From Camellia lanceoleosa (Eukaryota; Streptophyta; Magnoliopsida; Ericales; Theaceae), in contig CM045758.1 of NCBI GenBank assembly GCA_025200525.1, positions 5,886,580 to 5,950,579 of the forward strand: a stretch of DNA of 64,000 nt, in the 5' to 3' direction. The position numbers were made by a program, and so were the translations under genes. The notes beneath the pieces are model-generated. The model worked only from the letters and a program-made list of their open reading frames with translations. It searched no databases and was not told where the DNA came from. Positions 35,117 through 44,897 of the stretch are shown piece after piece. Positions within the stretch are counted from its first letter, which is position 1; each line of letters begins with the position of its first letter.

Positions 35117-35998
35117 TGATAGTATGCTTTTTCAGAAAGTGAAGAAAGGAGTAGAGAGAAGTGGAAGACTGATGAGGGTTTGTATGTTAAGAGCGTAAGT
35201 GATTCCAGAACGCGAAGCAAAAAGGTTTTAAAAGCCTTTGTGTTCGGAAAATATATCCCATAAGTCGTTAAGTACTAAAAGTACGAATACGAGGAATCTC
35301 TTCCAATATTGATAGTTTTTGGAGAGAAGAGCACATTCCGGATGCTGATGCCAGTTTCGAAGCAAGATATTTGGCTTTGAAGCCAAATTTTGGCGCCAAA
35401 AATCAAACAACAACGGCTTCGAAATACAGAAGCCGGCTTCGAAGCATACTACATGCTTAAAGATGATAGAATGCTCAATTATTGGTCTACTTCAAAGGGT
35501 TTAAAGATTTGTTTGAGGGTTATTAATGAAAATAACAACCTTCGAAGCAAAACTTAGAATTCTTTAAGGATGAGAATTACTGTTCGAAACATCAAAACCA
35601 ATCGTTGGTTTTTATATATATAAAAGGAGATTGTCTTTTGAACTAAAACAGCATGGACTGCTCTTCAAAGCAAAAGTGGTCAATTTAAAATTGATTTGCT
35701 ATATTAACCATGACCATATATTGGTTATAGTTAGTTTTGAAGGTAAGATTGTTAAATTTGAAGCACTAATTCTAGATGGTATCAGCCAGAATTGTCAACT
35801 TTACTCCATAAATTGGAAAAAGACAGTTGGTTCCTTTTAGTGTTTCATTAAAACGATTGAGTCCAGATTCGAAGGATGAGATTGTTCAGTTCGAAGCTCT
35901 GAATTGGCTTTTAAAGACAAAAGGAAACAGAGTCAAACAATGTCAAATACAGAAGAACTTTGTTTGTATTCAAGCCAAGGCAATTACATCAAATAACC
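35117..35998. other. Spacer between the two antisense genes of element A
   Basis: AT-rich, with many TTCGAAG motifs. On the minus strand TATATATATAAAAA (about 35612-35625) and a TATATTTT (near 35250) are candidate promoter elements upstream of the PMD gene ATG at 35116. No gene is seen on either strand. Confidence 0.4.
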
Positions 35999-37126
35999 CT
36001 ATCTGGGTACAAACTCAAGCTCATAAAAATAAGGAATAGAATAAATAACAAGATCATGAAATTTAGTCCAACAATGATTAATAAATTTTTGTTCTTTCTT
36101 TATTATATCTTCTATTTCTTCTAACATTGGCTGCATGAGTTGATGTGCTCTCACTTCGTAGTAGAGCTCTTCAGCCTTTATTTCAAAAGCTTTCTCTCTC
36201 GATCTTTGTTCCAATTCGTCTATGACCAAATCATCCCAATACACAGAATCTTTATTCTTGAAATCATCGAATTCTTCGATGAAGTTTTCTGCTTCGTACT
36301 GGGCATGAATTCGAAGAGACGAAAGTTGATCCAAAGATTGTGTGGTGACCATAGAATTTCGATGCCAGTAGAGGAGCACCGGAAGTTGGTCCAGGAACAT
36401 ATAAAGTTCTGCTTGGGCAAGGGGATTAAGAACATGACCCCTAGTCAGAATGTCACAAGCCCATCGAAGGTTCTTGAGAGGGACGTCGTCCTCAAGAACA
36501 TTGAAGGGCAAGTGAGAGAAAGCTACAAGCAGAAGTTGAGCTTGTTTCTGCTCAGTTGGAGTAGGGGAAGGTGGAGGTTTATAAGGTGGGAAGACTTTAT
36601 CCATGGGAAGGGCAAGCCTCAATTTCTCTGTCCAGCAAAGAGTTAGTGGAGGAGAAGGCGTAGATGCTTCTGTTTCAGAAGATGGAGAAGAAGGTGTGCA
36701 TGCTTCAATTTCAGAAGATGGAGAAGAAGGTGTGGATGCTTCTATTATGGGAGATGACACGGGAGCAGAAGGAACAAAGGCATTAATATAATTAAGCCAA
36801 TCAGAAGAACAAATCTTCGCCTTCTGGGCTAAGAATGATGGGTTGTACCCTTGTGCTTCTTCTAGGCGCCGGGTAGCATGCACTATTTTTGTAGGCATGG
36901 AGGATGTGTACCATGCTACAAGCAGATTCTCCTTCAAACTACGTCGATGGTCAATGGGCACGTAGGGATAGACCACTGAACTTCGAGTGTAAGAAGGAAA
37001 CTCTAAAGGGTCAGTGAACTCAACAAAATGATGGTTGATTCGTTCCCTCAAATCCCAGGACTCAGGTGTTGACCAGCTTGTCCAGTCAGAAACCCCAGAA
37101 GAAGAGGAAGTTACAGCTTCATCCAT
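35999..37126 (-). CDS. Antisense ORF 1 of element A, unknown function
   Basis: This is a 375-codon intact ORF, antisense to gag-pol, located between the antisense PMD gene and the 3' LTR. It begins MDEAVTSSSSGVSDW. Residues about 130-165 hold repeated Ser/Pro/Glu stretches (ASTPSSPSSEIEA, CTPSSPSSETEA). The C-terminal 100 residues are charged and likely helical (FIEEFDDFKNK, LEQRSREKAFEIKAEELYYE, LEEIEDIIKKEQKF). I recognise no domain. An open frame upstream (37111-37401, minus, one frame off) could be an N-terminal part separated by a frameshift near 37120. Its intactness contrasts with the broken gag-pol. Confidence 0.6.
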   Translation of the reverse strand: MDEAVTSSSSGVSDWTSWSTPESWDLRERINHHFVEFTDPLEFPSYTRSSVVYPYVPIDHRRSLKENLLVAWYTSSMPTKIVHATRRLEEAQGYNPSFLAQKAKICSSDWLNYINAFVPSAPVSSPIIEASTPSSPSSEIEACTPSSPSSETEASTPSPPLTLCWTEKLRLALPMDKVFPPYKPPPSPTPTEQKQAQLLLVAFSHLPFNVLEDDVPLKNLRWACDILTRGHVLNPLAQAELYMFLDQLPVLLYWHRNSMVTTQSLDQLSSLRIHAQYEAENFIEEFDDFKNKDSVYWDDLVIDELEQRSREKAFEIKAEELYYEVRAHQLMQPMLEEIEDIIKKEQKFINHCWTKFHDLVIYSIPYFYELEFVPR

Positions 37127-37401
37127 GCAGAGGTTTGCGAAGAAGAGTTTCCCAAGTCCATATTTGCAACTTGCCGAATCAAAGACTTGAGAGCAGTTCG
37201 TTCGAGGTACAAGGGGAGGTTAGAGGAAGAACTTCTTGTATCTATATCTGCAAATTTTTGAATCGAAGGATTAAGGGTAATGTGTTCGTAGTCCAAAGGT
37301 TGATAATTTGCAAAAGCTCTCATGACCTGAATATAGAAAAACGGGTAAAGGTGGTTAATGAATGCGTGGAGGTTCTTTCGAGGGGAAGCAGCATTACTCA
37401 A
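37111..37401 (-). pseudogene. Possible N-terminal part of antisense ORF 1
   Basis: A 96-codon minus-strand frame starts MSNAASPRKNLHAF and overlaps ORF 1 by 16 bp in another frame. It could be the beginning of the same protein shifted by one base, or chance. No domain recognised. Confidence 0.35.
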
Positions 37402-37619
37402 TGGCTCTTCATATGCTTAATCAGTAGAAAGGGAAGTTGATTTAGCCATAGTCTGTTCAAATACTAAGGTATTGGGATGTTCGACAAATTGAAAGAGAGT
37501 TAATGCAAATGATCACCAAACAGGTGACGGTTGTGTTTCCAGAATATGGACTCCATGCACGTTCTAAAAGCGCGGGAAAAAACTGTGATCCACTAATATC
37601 ACCAAGTATTGGGTATATT

Positions 37620-37633
37620 AGTGCGGGGGGTAA
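37620..37633 (+). promoter_or_regulatory. Polypurine tract of element A
   Basis: AGTGCGGGGGGTAA directly precedes the 3' LTR, the position where plus-strand DNA synthesis is primed. Confidence 0.65.
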
Positions 37634-38408
37634 TGTTGGCTACATATTTTGTAAAAGCCAGTTGCAATTCGACACGTGGCAGAGTAAGGGTATTATAGGG
37701 AGATTATTCAAGTCTTCAATCCTGATCATACACGTGGCAGTTAATATTGGTTCTCACATGATCTGAGTAGCATTGGATCAGTAACGAGATGCAAGGTGAC
37801 GTGGCTTTAATGGTTACTCACATTCAAATTCAAATATAGGAGGGAAGCCTAACTGCAAGTGATAGCGTGGTGGAACTACTTATAAGGCAGCATGATCAGC
37901 GATCATGGAGGAGCAATTCGACAGTTTGAAGTGCAATTTGAAGGTCATCCTTGACAAGTATAAATAGCAGATAAGCCCCCAGAAAAGACCCCCAGACTCA
38001 GATCCAACAAACCAGTCATTTACTTCATATTCTCTTTTCCAGTTTTACATTTCCTGCACTTTAAATACCTGTTCTTTACATTCTTGTACTTTAAATTCTT
38101 GCACTGCACTTCGATTCATAGGAGTAGTTTCAAGTAGATCGTCACTGTAAACCTCTTCGAGGCTGAGTTTGGATCATTGTAAGTGTTCATTTTAATAAAA
38201 TACTTCAATTGTTCGTCATTTGATTGTTATTTTGCTTAATTTCTCCTAAGTCAAGCCACCAGTAAAAATCCTCTTCATTGAGGCTGAAAGAACTAAAATA
38301 CAATCGTCTGATAATTGGCTGGCAATTATAATTTCTGTAAGGACTGATTGATCCTTGCTGGCATGCTTACATTTACAAAAATACCCTTCGAAAGCCAAAA
38401 AGCCAACA
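37634..38408 (+). repeat. 3' LTR of element A
   Basis: This 775-bp LTR is nearly identical to 11673-12460. Differences include one lost 27-bp TTCCTGCACT-type repeat unit near 38062 and scattered transitions. Confidence 0.95.
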
Positions 38409-38577
38409 GTATTTATGTTGTTTCTAGTGATGAAAATGGGGAGAGATGTGAAGCTCCCATTGTTTGCATCGAGGATGCTTCTAGACATTGTTTTGAGTTT
38501 TCAAAAGGCCAAGCTAATTGGACACCTATTCTTTTTTTGGTTCCCTTGGTTCTTGGTCTTGAAAAAATCAACCCCAG
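38409..38577 (+). pseudogene. ATG4: ATG4 exon, part 3' of the element A insertion
   Basis: It resumes the ATG4 frame at the target duplication GTATT and encodes YVVSSDENGER, PIVCIEDASRHCFEFSKG and WTPILFLVPLVLGLEKINP-like sequence, typical of the C54 peptidase core. The donor CCCCAG|GTACTTGG is at 38578. Removal of element A plus one GTATT would leave a continuous exon with 11451-11672. Confidence 0.9.
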
Positions 38578-39012
38578 GTACTTGGGTACTTTTGATGCTG
38601 GTTTTCTTGTTCATCATCATTTGTTTTGTTGGACTCATCATTTTTCACACAATTTTTACAATATATTTTTCAAACAATTTTGATCATAGCAAGTATTCAT
38701 GTACTTTAATATTTTCTATGAGGTTACTTTTTTCTTGTTCTATGGCTATTAGGGGTTTATTTGCCATGCATTGAGAATTTGTGGCTCCCCTAATATGTTT
38801 ACCGGGGTATGTTGACCTATGTATATGATTCAGTGTCATAATTTTGTTTCGAGCAAATTGTTCTATGTGGGCTGCGCGCACTGATATAATCGCTGGAAAA
38901 CTAAAAACGCTGAAGTTAGTGCCTTGTGTGTCTTATTCCTTTCTTACTTTATTTGGTTTAGTGCTGTCTTGTATGTTAATCAAAAAAATTTTGTTTTTAA
39001 AAATTCTGTTAG

Positions 39013-39151
39013 GTACATTCCTTTATTGAGCGTGACATTCACGTTTTCTCAGAGCCTTGGTATCCTGGGTGGTAGACCTGGTGCTTCAACTTACATTGTC
39101 GGCGTGCATGATGAAGAGGCTTTCTACCTTGATCCACATGAAGTTCAGCCG
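39013..39151 (+). pseudogene. ATG4: ATG4 exon with the catalytic Asp-His motif
   Basis: The acceptor TTCTGTTAG|GTACATTCC and donor CAGCCG|GTACAG bound this exon. It encodes SQSLGILGGRPGASTYIVG and then FYLDPHEVQP. The DPH motif holds the catalytic Asp and His of family C54. Its phase joins the previous exon within an Arg codon. Confidence 0.9.
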
Positions 39152-40242
39152 GTACAGTGCAATATTGCTTTTCCACATTGACTCGTATATGTAGTAATAA
39201 AATGGTTATCAGAATCTCGATCTGGATCACACTAGAATCTTAAAGTAATTAAGATCCTATTCATAAAATCGTTGCATGCAATTCTAATTCTATTACGATT
39301 CTATTCCTAAAATTTTTTTTGTTATTATTTATTTGTTATATATATGTATATCTATATAAAAAAAATTGACTACAAACTCATTTTTCAATCATCTCTTCCA
39401 ATTTATATTAACATAGAAAGTGCATTATATCAAATTTATCATTTTTCTTTAGTCTTTTTAAAATTGTGCAACATACATTATCATTATCCATAATTTTTCA
39501 TTTTATTTTGCATTGAAAGTAGAATCTTACGATTCTTGATCCGATTCTACAATCCGATCCATGAATCCCTCCCCACAATCCCACTTAGGATCCTGATTTT
39601 AACAACCTTATTTGTGCATACCTAGGCTGGCAATCTGCTTGTTGTCAACTTGAATACGGTCTACACGCTTCACCTTTTCTTTTCTTTTTTTCTTTTTCGC
39701 AAACATCCTACAAGCTTTATTTGTAATAAAAAAAAAAGGTCAGAATTTCATGGGTGAAATGAGACAAAACCTTCGTTTAAATCAAAGTTCACTGTATGAG
39801 TTGTTTTAAGAATATTGATTGGACAAAGTCCTTTTTCACTATAAATGGTAGGCAACCTTTGAAGTGCCACTGTTAGAAACTATGTTCATGCCCCTCTATG
39901 GAAGGTTGTGCTGGGTTTGTTTTGCAACTATATGTTTTATATCAAGCCTGTATACTTAGCCTTGAAAATGTATACTAAAATGAAAAGTATAAATGCTAAA
40001 TGGCTACGTGGTTTTTAACGACAGTCCTAGCAAAATGTACGTCATTGTTTTCCTCTGTTTTGATTTGCTTTCCTTAGTTTTATTTTCTCATTATTGTCTA
40101 GTAATGATCTTTAATTACCTGGAACGATGAAATATGTTGTTGCTAATTAAAAAAAAATGGCATAACTATGTTGTTACCTTTTTGCTTTATGATGTGTGAG
40201 TATTCATAATGTATACTTCATTTTCTCCTTGGCTGGTCACAG
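39152..40242. other. ATG4 intronic sequence; expected exon not found
   Basis: Family knowledge predicts a further coding segment of about 65-70 residues (with a DxDDF-type motif) between the DPH exon and the C-terminal exon. I find no such frame here. A possible MITE (about 39205-39606) may lie in this stretch. Confidence 0.5.
39205..39606. mobile_element. Possible MITE in ATG4 intron
   Basis: The sequence near GGTTATCAGAATCTCGATC at the left is loosely mirrored by GATCCTGATTTTAACAACC at the right. GAATC/GATTC words recur between them and the interior is AT-rich. The terminal repeats are imperfect and no target duplication is certain. Confidence 0.35.
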
Positions 40243-40332
40243 AATCAACAGGACGAGTCTTCTGACATTGTGCACGGTAATAATGCAGAGGGCGGAACAC
40301 AAGAAGACGACTGTGATTGGCAACTCCTTTGA
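40243..40332 (+). pseudogene. ATG4: ATG4 C-terminal exon
   Basis: After the acceptor GGTCACAG the frame encodes an acidic tail ending TQEDDCDWQLL and TGA at 40330-40332. WQLL fits the W-x-x-L ATG8-interacting motif expected at an ATG4 C-terminus. Directly joining this exon to 39151 would keep frame but skip the segment expected between them. Confidence 0.8.
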
Positions 40333-43300
40333 CTTAGATGGTTCATATTCTGCGTCTGAAACTGAAAGTTGCGGTTTTGGGTTAGAGACTAGCACTCAAT
40401 GCATTCTCAATCTGTACACAACCCCACAACGCCTCTCTTATTAGCAGAACCATAATCTCAATTGGGTTCACGTTTGTTTGTTATTTTATACAAATTGTTG
40501 GATTATTAAATGTGTAGAATAAATTATTCAACTTATTCATATGATTTACCATATACGGATGTTGTAATGTAAGAATGCAACTATTTAATTTCTTGTTTCA
40601 CAATTCTATACCATTTGAGTGCTTGATTATTTGATTGAAAGTTTTATGCCATTATATGGGTTTTGTGGCAATTTTTTTCGTAAATGGGTACTAGGATGCT
40701 GTGGTATGCCAGTTTTGGGGCTTGGTTTGAGTTATAAAAGTTGTTGAAGTGAGTGCTTTCATCGGATTTTCAACTACCCAATATTGAATAAATCTAGGAA
40801 TTGATCTATTGAAGTTTTTATTGTTTAAAATTGGCAGTGCAAAGACAGATTTTCATTTCTGAAACAGTTGATGTTTGGATTTTTCTACTTTTTAGACTTT
40901 TTTTTTTTTTTTTTTTATTTATTGTCAAGTGCGGCAAAAAGAGAAATGGAGAGGAGGATACAGTTTGATCTACATTTGGAAACTAAAGATTGAAAAAAGG
41001 TTTTAAGGTTTCAACTTTTCAGACATAAACAAATTGAAAAAAATTATTTCTTCAAAATTATTGCCTAATTATAGATTACTACATAAACGCCCATATAGTG
41101 AAATTATACAAGACAATTTACAAAGTGATGAAGATTTGACGAAAATTTACTTTAATTTTTACTCAAATTTGATGAAGCGTTAGAGATACTCTAATAAGAC
41201 ATTTAGAAAAGGAAAAAAAAAATTACTAAAGAGTGCCCTTGAAGTATTATTGAATGTTAAAATTAAATTAGAAAGTAACTAGAAATTTTGTGAAAATATT
41301 GAAATATATATTTATTTTAATAAAAAATATATTAAATTTAAAAGTATCTCAGCTGTGTTTGGTGGAGATTTCAAAACTCAATTTCAACCCTTGGTTTAAA
41401 TGTGGTGTTTTGTTAGAGTTTTCAAAAATTGATTCCATACCCACTTTTAAAAACACATCTACTGGGTCATCCTCCCAAACGTCCGACCGGAATAGTGTTC
41501 GTGTAATTTTTTTTTGTTTTTTTTTTTGGCAATTGACACCTGTTATTTTTTTTATATTTTAAATAAAAAATATTTTCAGAATTTAAAAAAAAATTATGAG
41601 CTTTGTATAGAATTTTAGATTGTGTGTTTGGTCATGAGTTATAAGTTTTTTAATCAAATAACTTTTCTAATTTCAAAAACTCAAAACTTCCTCCTAAATT
41701 CAATTCAAAATTCTTTTCAAAACTCATAATCAAACAAATTTTCTCTTTTCAATTCAAAACTCACAAACTCAAAATACAACTTTATTTTCAAATCATAATT
41801 CTAAAGTTCTACTAAACGCTACTCTCGTGTTTTTTTTAAAAAATTCTTATGCCTTGTCAACATTTTTTAGTAAAAGCTGTCACATCACAAGAAAATCACA
41901 AAAAATTAATAGTAGAGTATATGCAATGGCGGACACCCATGGCCCTCTAAACTATTTCAAAATTGCCGGTAATATTATGCATTTACCCCTTTAGTCTATA
42001 ATTTGTGAAGTGTTGGCCCCTGAAAAAAAAAATATATATATATATATACGCACACTACAACTTCCTCATATTTTTTTTTTTTTGCTTTTTTATTATAATT
42101 TTACTTTAATTTAAAATTATCAAAAAATAAAATAAAACAACTTTGTTTTTTTTTCTTCATCATTTTTGTTTGTTTCTTTATAAGTTGATAATGAAAAAGT
42201 AAGTGGGACCCACAACGTACGAGTCTGAATCCCTGAGGCTGAGAGCCTATCTCCCATGACCTCTACTACAACGCTGCCTATATCGTATCGTATGCGCCTA
42301 TCGAAGACAAAAATGATTGCTTTTTATACGCCTTGCTAATTTTTGTAGTGAAAAGTTAGTACTACTCCAACATATTACACCTAATGTTGTATTGACGAAA
42401 CAATTCTCATTTAGAAATTAATATTTCAAAATTCTTTATAAAATATATAGAGTTTTTTTTTTAACAATCAAAATTGTTAAAAAAATAAAAGAGTGAAAAT
42501 TATCATAAAACTAATAAAAATATCTTGAAATTTATACTTACTTTGTCTTTTATATATATATATATATGAAAAATTAGGAATACATCCTTCTTTATGTTAA
42601 ATTGGCTTGTGGGCACAAGGCCTACCTGAAGCTTGCCCAAGTGACGCATTTTTAGGCTCGGTTCGACCCAAATATTGGTTCGACAAACCTGGCCTGAGGC
42701 CTAACCCAAGGCCCAGCCTGACCGACACCCAACATCACTTGTAAGTTATTTTTGGAGAATTTTTTAAAAAAAAAAATGAAATTCAATCTACTTCTGATCC
42801 AAGCCTGAAACCCGTTGCCTAGGCTTGGACTTGGGCCTAAGCCTAGATTTTTGGGAACTAGTCCAGCCTAGCCACGCTGGTTTACATTCTTTTTATTATT
42901 ATTTAAGATTCCTTCTGATTTTACATTATTAATCTCTCTACATGTTTCTGTTAGAGGTTTAAAACACTACAAATTTGCATAATAATTAAAATTAAAGCCC
43001 ATAGGTTTTTAAATCTTAAAAGTCTAACTCCTCTTTCCACGTTATTTTAGTTTTTTATGTCTAATTTATCTTTAATCAATAAGGGGTGTTTTGGAAAGAT
43101 GGTTAAAAATTTATTTTTTGACTTTTTTTAGTTTTTTTTTTTAAATGTATAAAAAAATGTGAGAGATGATGTGACTTAAAATAGATTAAAAGTTGATTTT
43201 TGGCTTTTTATTGTGTTCACAAATTGGCCCTAAATCTTGATGTTCACTTCTAAAGATGAATTCTGAGTTTTTACAAATCAAGATTATGAATACCTATGGA

Positions 43301-43362
43301 GTAGGTGGAACCTTATACAGGAGCATATGTAAGTTGTCAATACTTTCCATACAGTTGGTTAG
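40333..43362. other. AT-rich intergenic region without genes
   Basis: Poly-T runs (about 40902-40918, 42070-42081), TA microsatellites (42033-42048, 42554-42568) and no supported ORF. A possible MITE lies at 41622-41822. A GGCC-rich island at 42600-42880 has repeated GGCCTRRCC-like words and looks like a decayed repeat. Confidence 0.6.
41622..41822. mobile_element. Possible MITE with GTGTTTGGT-type terminus
   Basis: GTGTGTTTGGT at the left and ACTAAACGCTAC at the right are roughly complementary and enclose an A/T-rich, non-coding interior, as in hAT-like MITEs. The match is loose and no clear target duplication was found. Confidence 0.3.
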
Positions 43363-44145
43363 TGAGAGGGTAATTTATGCATAAATTGAGCCGAGCTAAG
43401 TAAGTTCGTTGGAATGGACCGAGATAGATATAGTCTTGGGCCGAGCCACGGACCGAGGCAATTATCTTGGTAGCCTTGGTCCTTGGTCGCATTGGTTCGG
43501 TCAAAGGTGGGCTATCAGTGGCTTGGTCTAGCGGTCGTAGACCGAGGTATCTGTGGGAATCAGACCGAGCTAAAAGATAGCTCGGCAGGAGATCATTCCA
43601 AAGACTAGGTTGACTGAATTGACTTAATTAGCACCGAGTTGTGTAAGCACGGTTATGTCTTGTGCTAGCCAGAGTAAGAGTTGCAACTATCTCACTTAGA
43701 CAAGCAGTGAATAAGGAGTTATCAGAATATACATTATCCTAGGGAATGTAATTCCTATGAGGACTCTGCTAAGGAGAGTAGAGTCCTACTAGGATTGTGC
43801 AGACCATCTCACTTGGTTGGTAGTGAGTAGAGTGTTATCAGGATAGACATTCTTCACTGGGAGTGTGATTCCTATGAGGACTCTTATAAGGAGAGTTGGA
43901 ATCCTACTAGGATTGTGCCAGGCAGAATCTATAAAAACTCATAGCAAGACCTATATACAGGTATCCCAATTCTTACTCTAGAATACACAGAGCTTATTAT
44001 CTATTGTCTATTTTTTGACTTAAGCATCAGAGAGGTTTCCAGCACACACCCGCTGGCTAGCTCACGTTTGTGTTTTCAGGTAGCATTGGAGAAGTGCAAA
44101 CTTGATCAACAGGATTATATGAGAAGATTATTTCGTGCCCGTACA
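43363..44145 (+). repeat. 5' LTR of element F
   Basis: About 783 bp, starting TGAGAGGG and ending GCCCGTACA. Two direct ~115-bp internal repeats sit near 43692-43800 and 43803-43920 (TTCCTATGAGGACTC, TCCTACTAGGATTGTGC). TATAAAAACTC near 43931 is a likely TATA box. The left boundary is inferred from the first TG before the CCGAG-rich section; the partner LTR is beyond the window. Confidence 0.7.
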
Positions 44146-44207
44146 ATTGGCATCATTTGTGGGAATTTCAAAAAGAATAAAACCTTTGTTTCAGTTTTCC
44201 TCTCTAG

Positions 44208-44897
44208 TTGAAAGCAATGGCGCACAATGAAGACTTGTCGCAATCTGCTATTGATGGGCAAACCCCGGAGAGGGATGAGAGGCGCGAAGGTTTACCTTCT
44301 ATCCCACCCATGGCAGAATTAGAACCCCAACGACGAAACTCCCGGAGGGACACAAGGGAGAAATGGGGCACTAGTCCCCGTCGCTCTCAAAGTCCCGAAA
44401 GACAGAGGCGGAGGTTAGATCCTCAAGTTTTAGAGGATCGCGTGAAGGAGCAAGACGAGTTAATAAGGAGGATGGCGGCAGACATGGAGACAATGAAGCG
44501 CCAGATAAAGGGAAAAGGGGTGGCGACAGGAAAGGAGCGCAAAGGCAACACGCCCCCTCACCACTCGGAAGATCGTGACAGACTCACCACACCATCACAA
44601 GCTAAAAGTAGAAGCCTCAGGTCAGGCGATACATAATCGAGCACTTCCAGAACTCGTTACTCCAGGACTGAGAGAATAAGGACTGAAAGGCCTTACATAG
44701 AAAGAAATAGCTATCAGCCCGCACATTCACACCAAACGACATCTAGGCACACGAAGTTGCCTAGGTCGGCGAACTTGCGGACAGTGCTTGAAGAAAGGGC
44801 TCGAAGGAGAGAAGACACTTAGGCTCGCGACCCCCGTAGAGTCTCCGCATTACAACGATTGGCTCCTAAAGCACATAGGAGTCTCGAGGTTGGGATG
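44208..44897 (+). pseudogene. Element F gag, N-terminal part
   Basis: It starts at ATG 44208 or the one at 44217 (MAHNEDLSQS). It is strongly charged, with Arg-rich sequence and a helical stretch (VKEQDELIRRMAADMETMKRQ) typical of the N-terminus of Tat gag. The frame has a TAA at 44634 and a TAG at 44818. It is interrupted at 44897 by element E (TSD GGATG) and continues at 62447. Confidence 0.75.

Larger units (their letters stand above)
11673..38408 (+). mobile_element. Element A: Tat-type Ty3/gypsy retrotransposon, 26.7 kb with nested insertions
   Basis: LTRs at 11673-12460 and 37634-38408 are nearly identical, begin TGTTGGC and end GCCAACA. The flanks GTATT (11668-11672 and 38409-38413) are a perfect 5-bp target duplication. 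Internal order is gag, protease, RT, RNase H, second (archaeal-type) RNase H, integrase on the plus strand; the extra RNase H is diagnostic of the Tat lineage. Two antisense genes then precede the 3' LTR. Without nested element B (21892-33285) it is about 15.3 kb. Coding regions carry several nonsense codons and frameshifts. It sits in an ATG4 exon. Confidence 0.93.

Noticed and set aside
36140..36646. 168-codon plus-strand ORF
   Set aside because: It lies wholly opposite the antisense ORF 1 of element A and shows no domain; most likely a shadow.
38924..39012. Longer ATG4 exon starting upstream of 39013
   Set aside because: The frame upstream is hydrophobic, unlike ATG4, and a good AG acceptor at 39011-39012 restores phase with the previous exon.
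42600..42880. GGCC-rich island as a possible gene or CpG island
   Set aside because: No open frame of note. Repeated GGCCTRRCC-like words suggest a decayed repeat, and the evidence is too weak to name a family.
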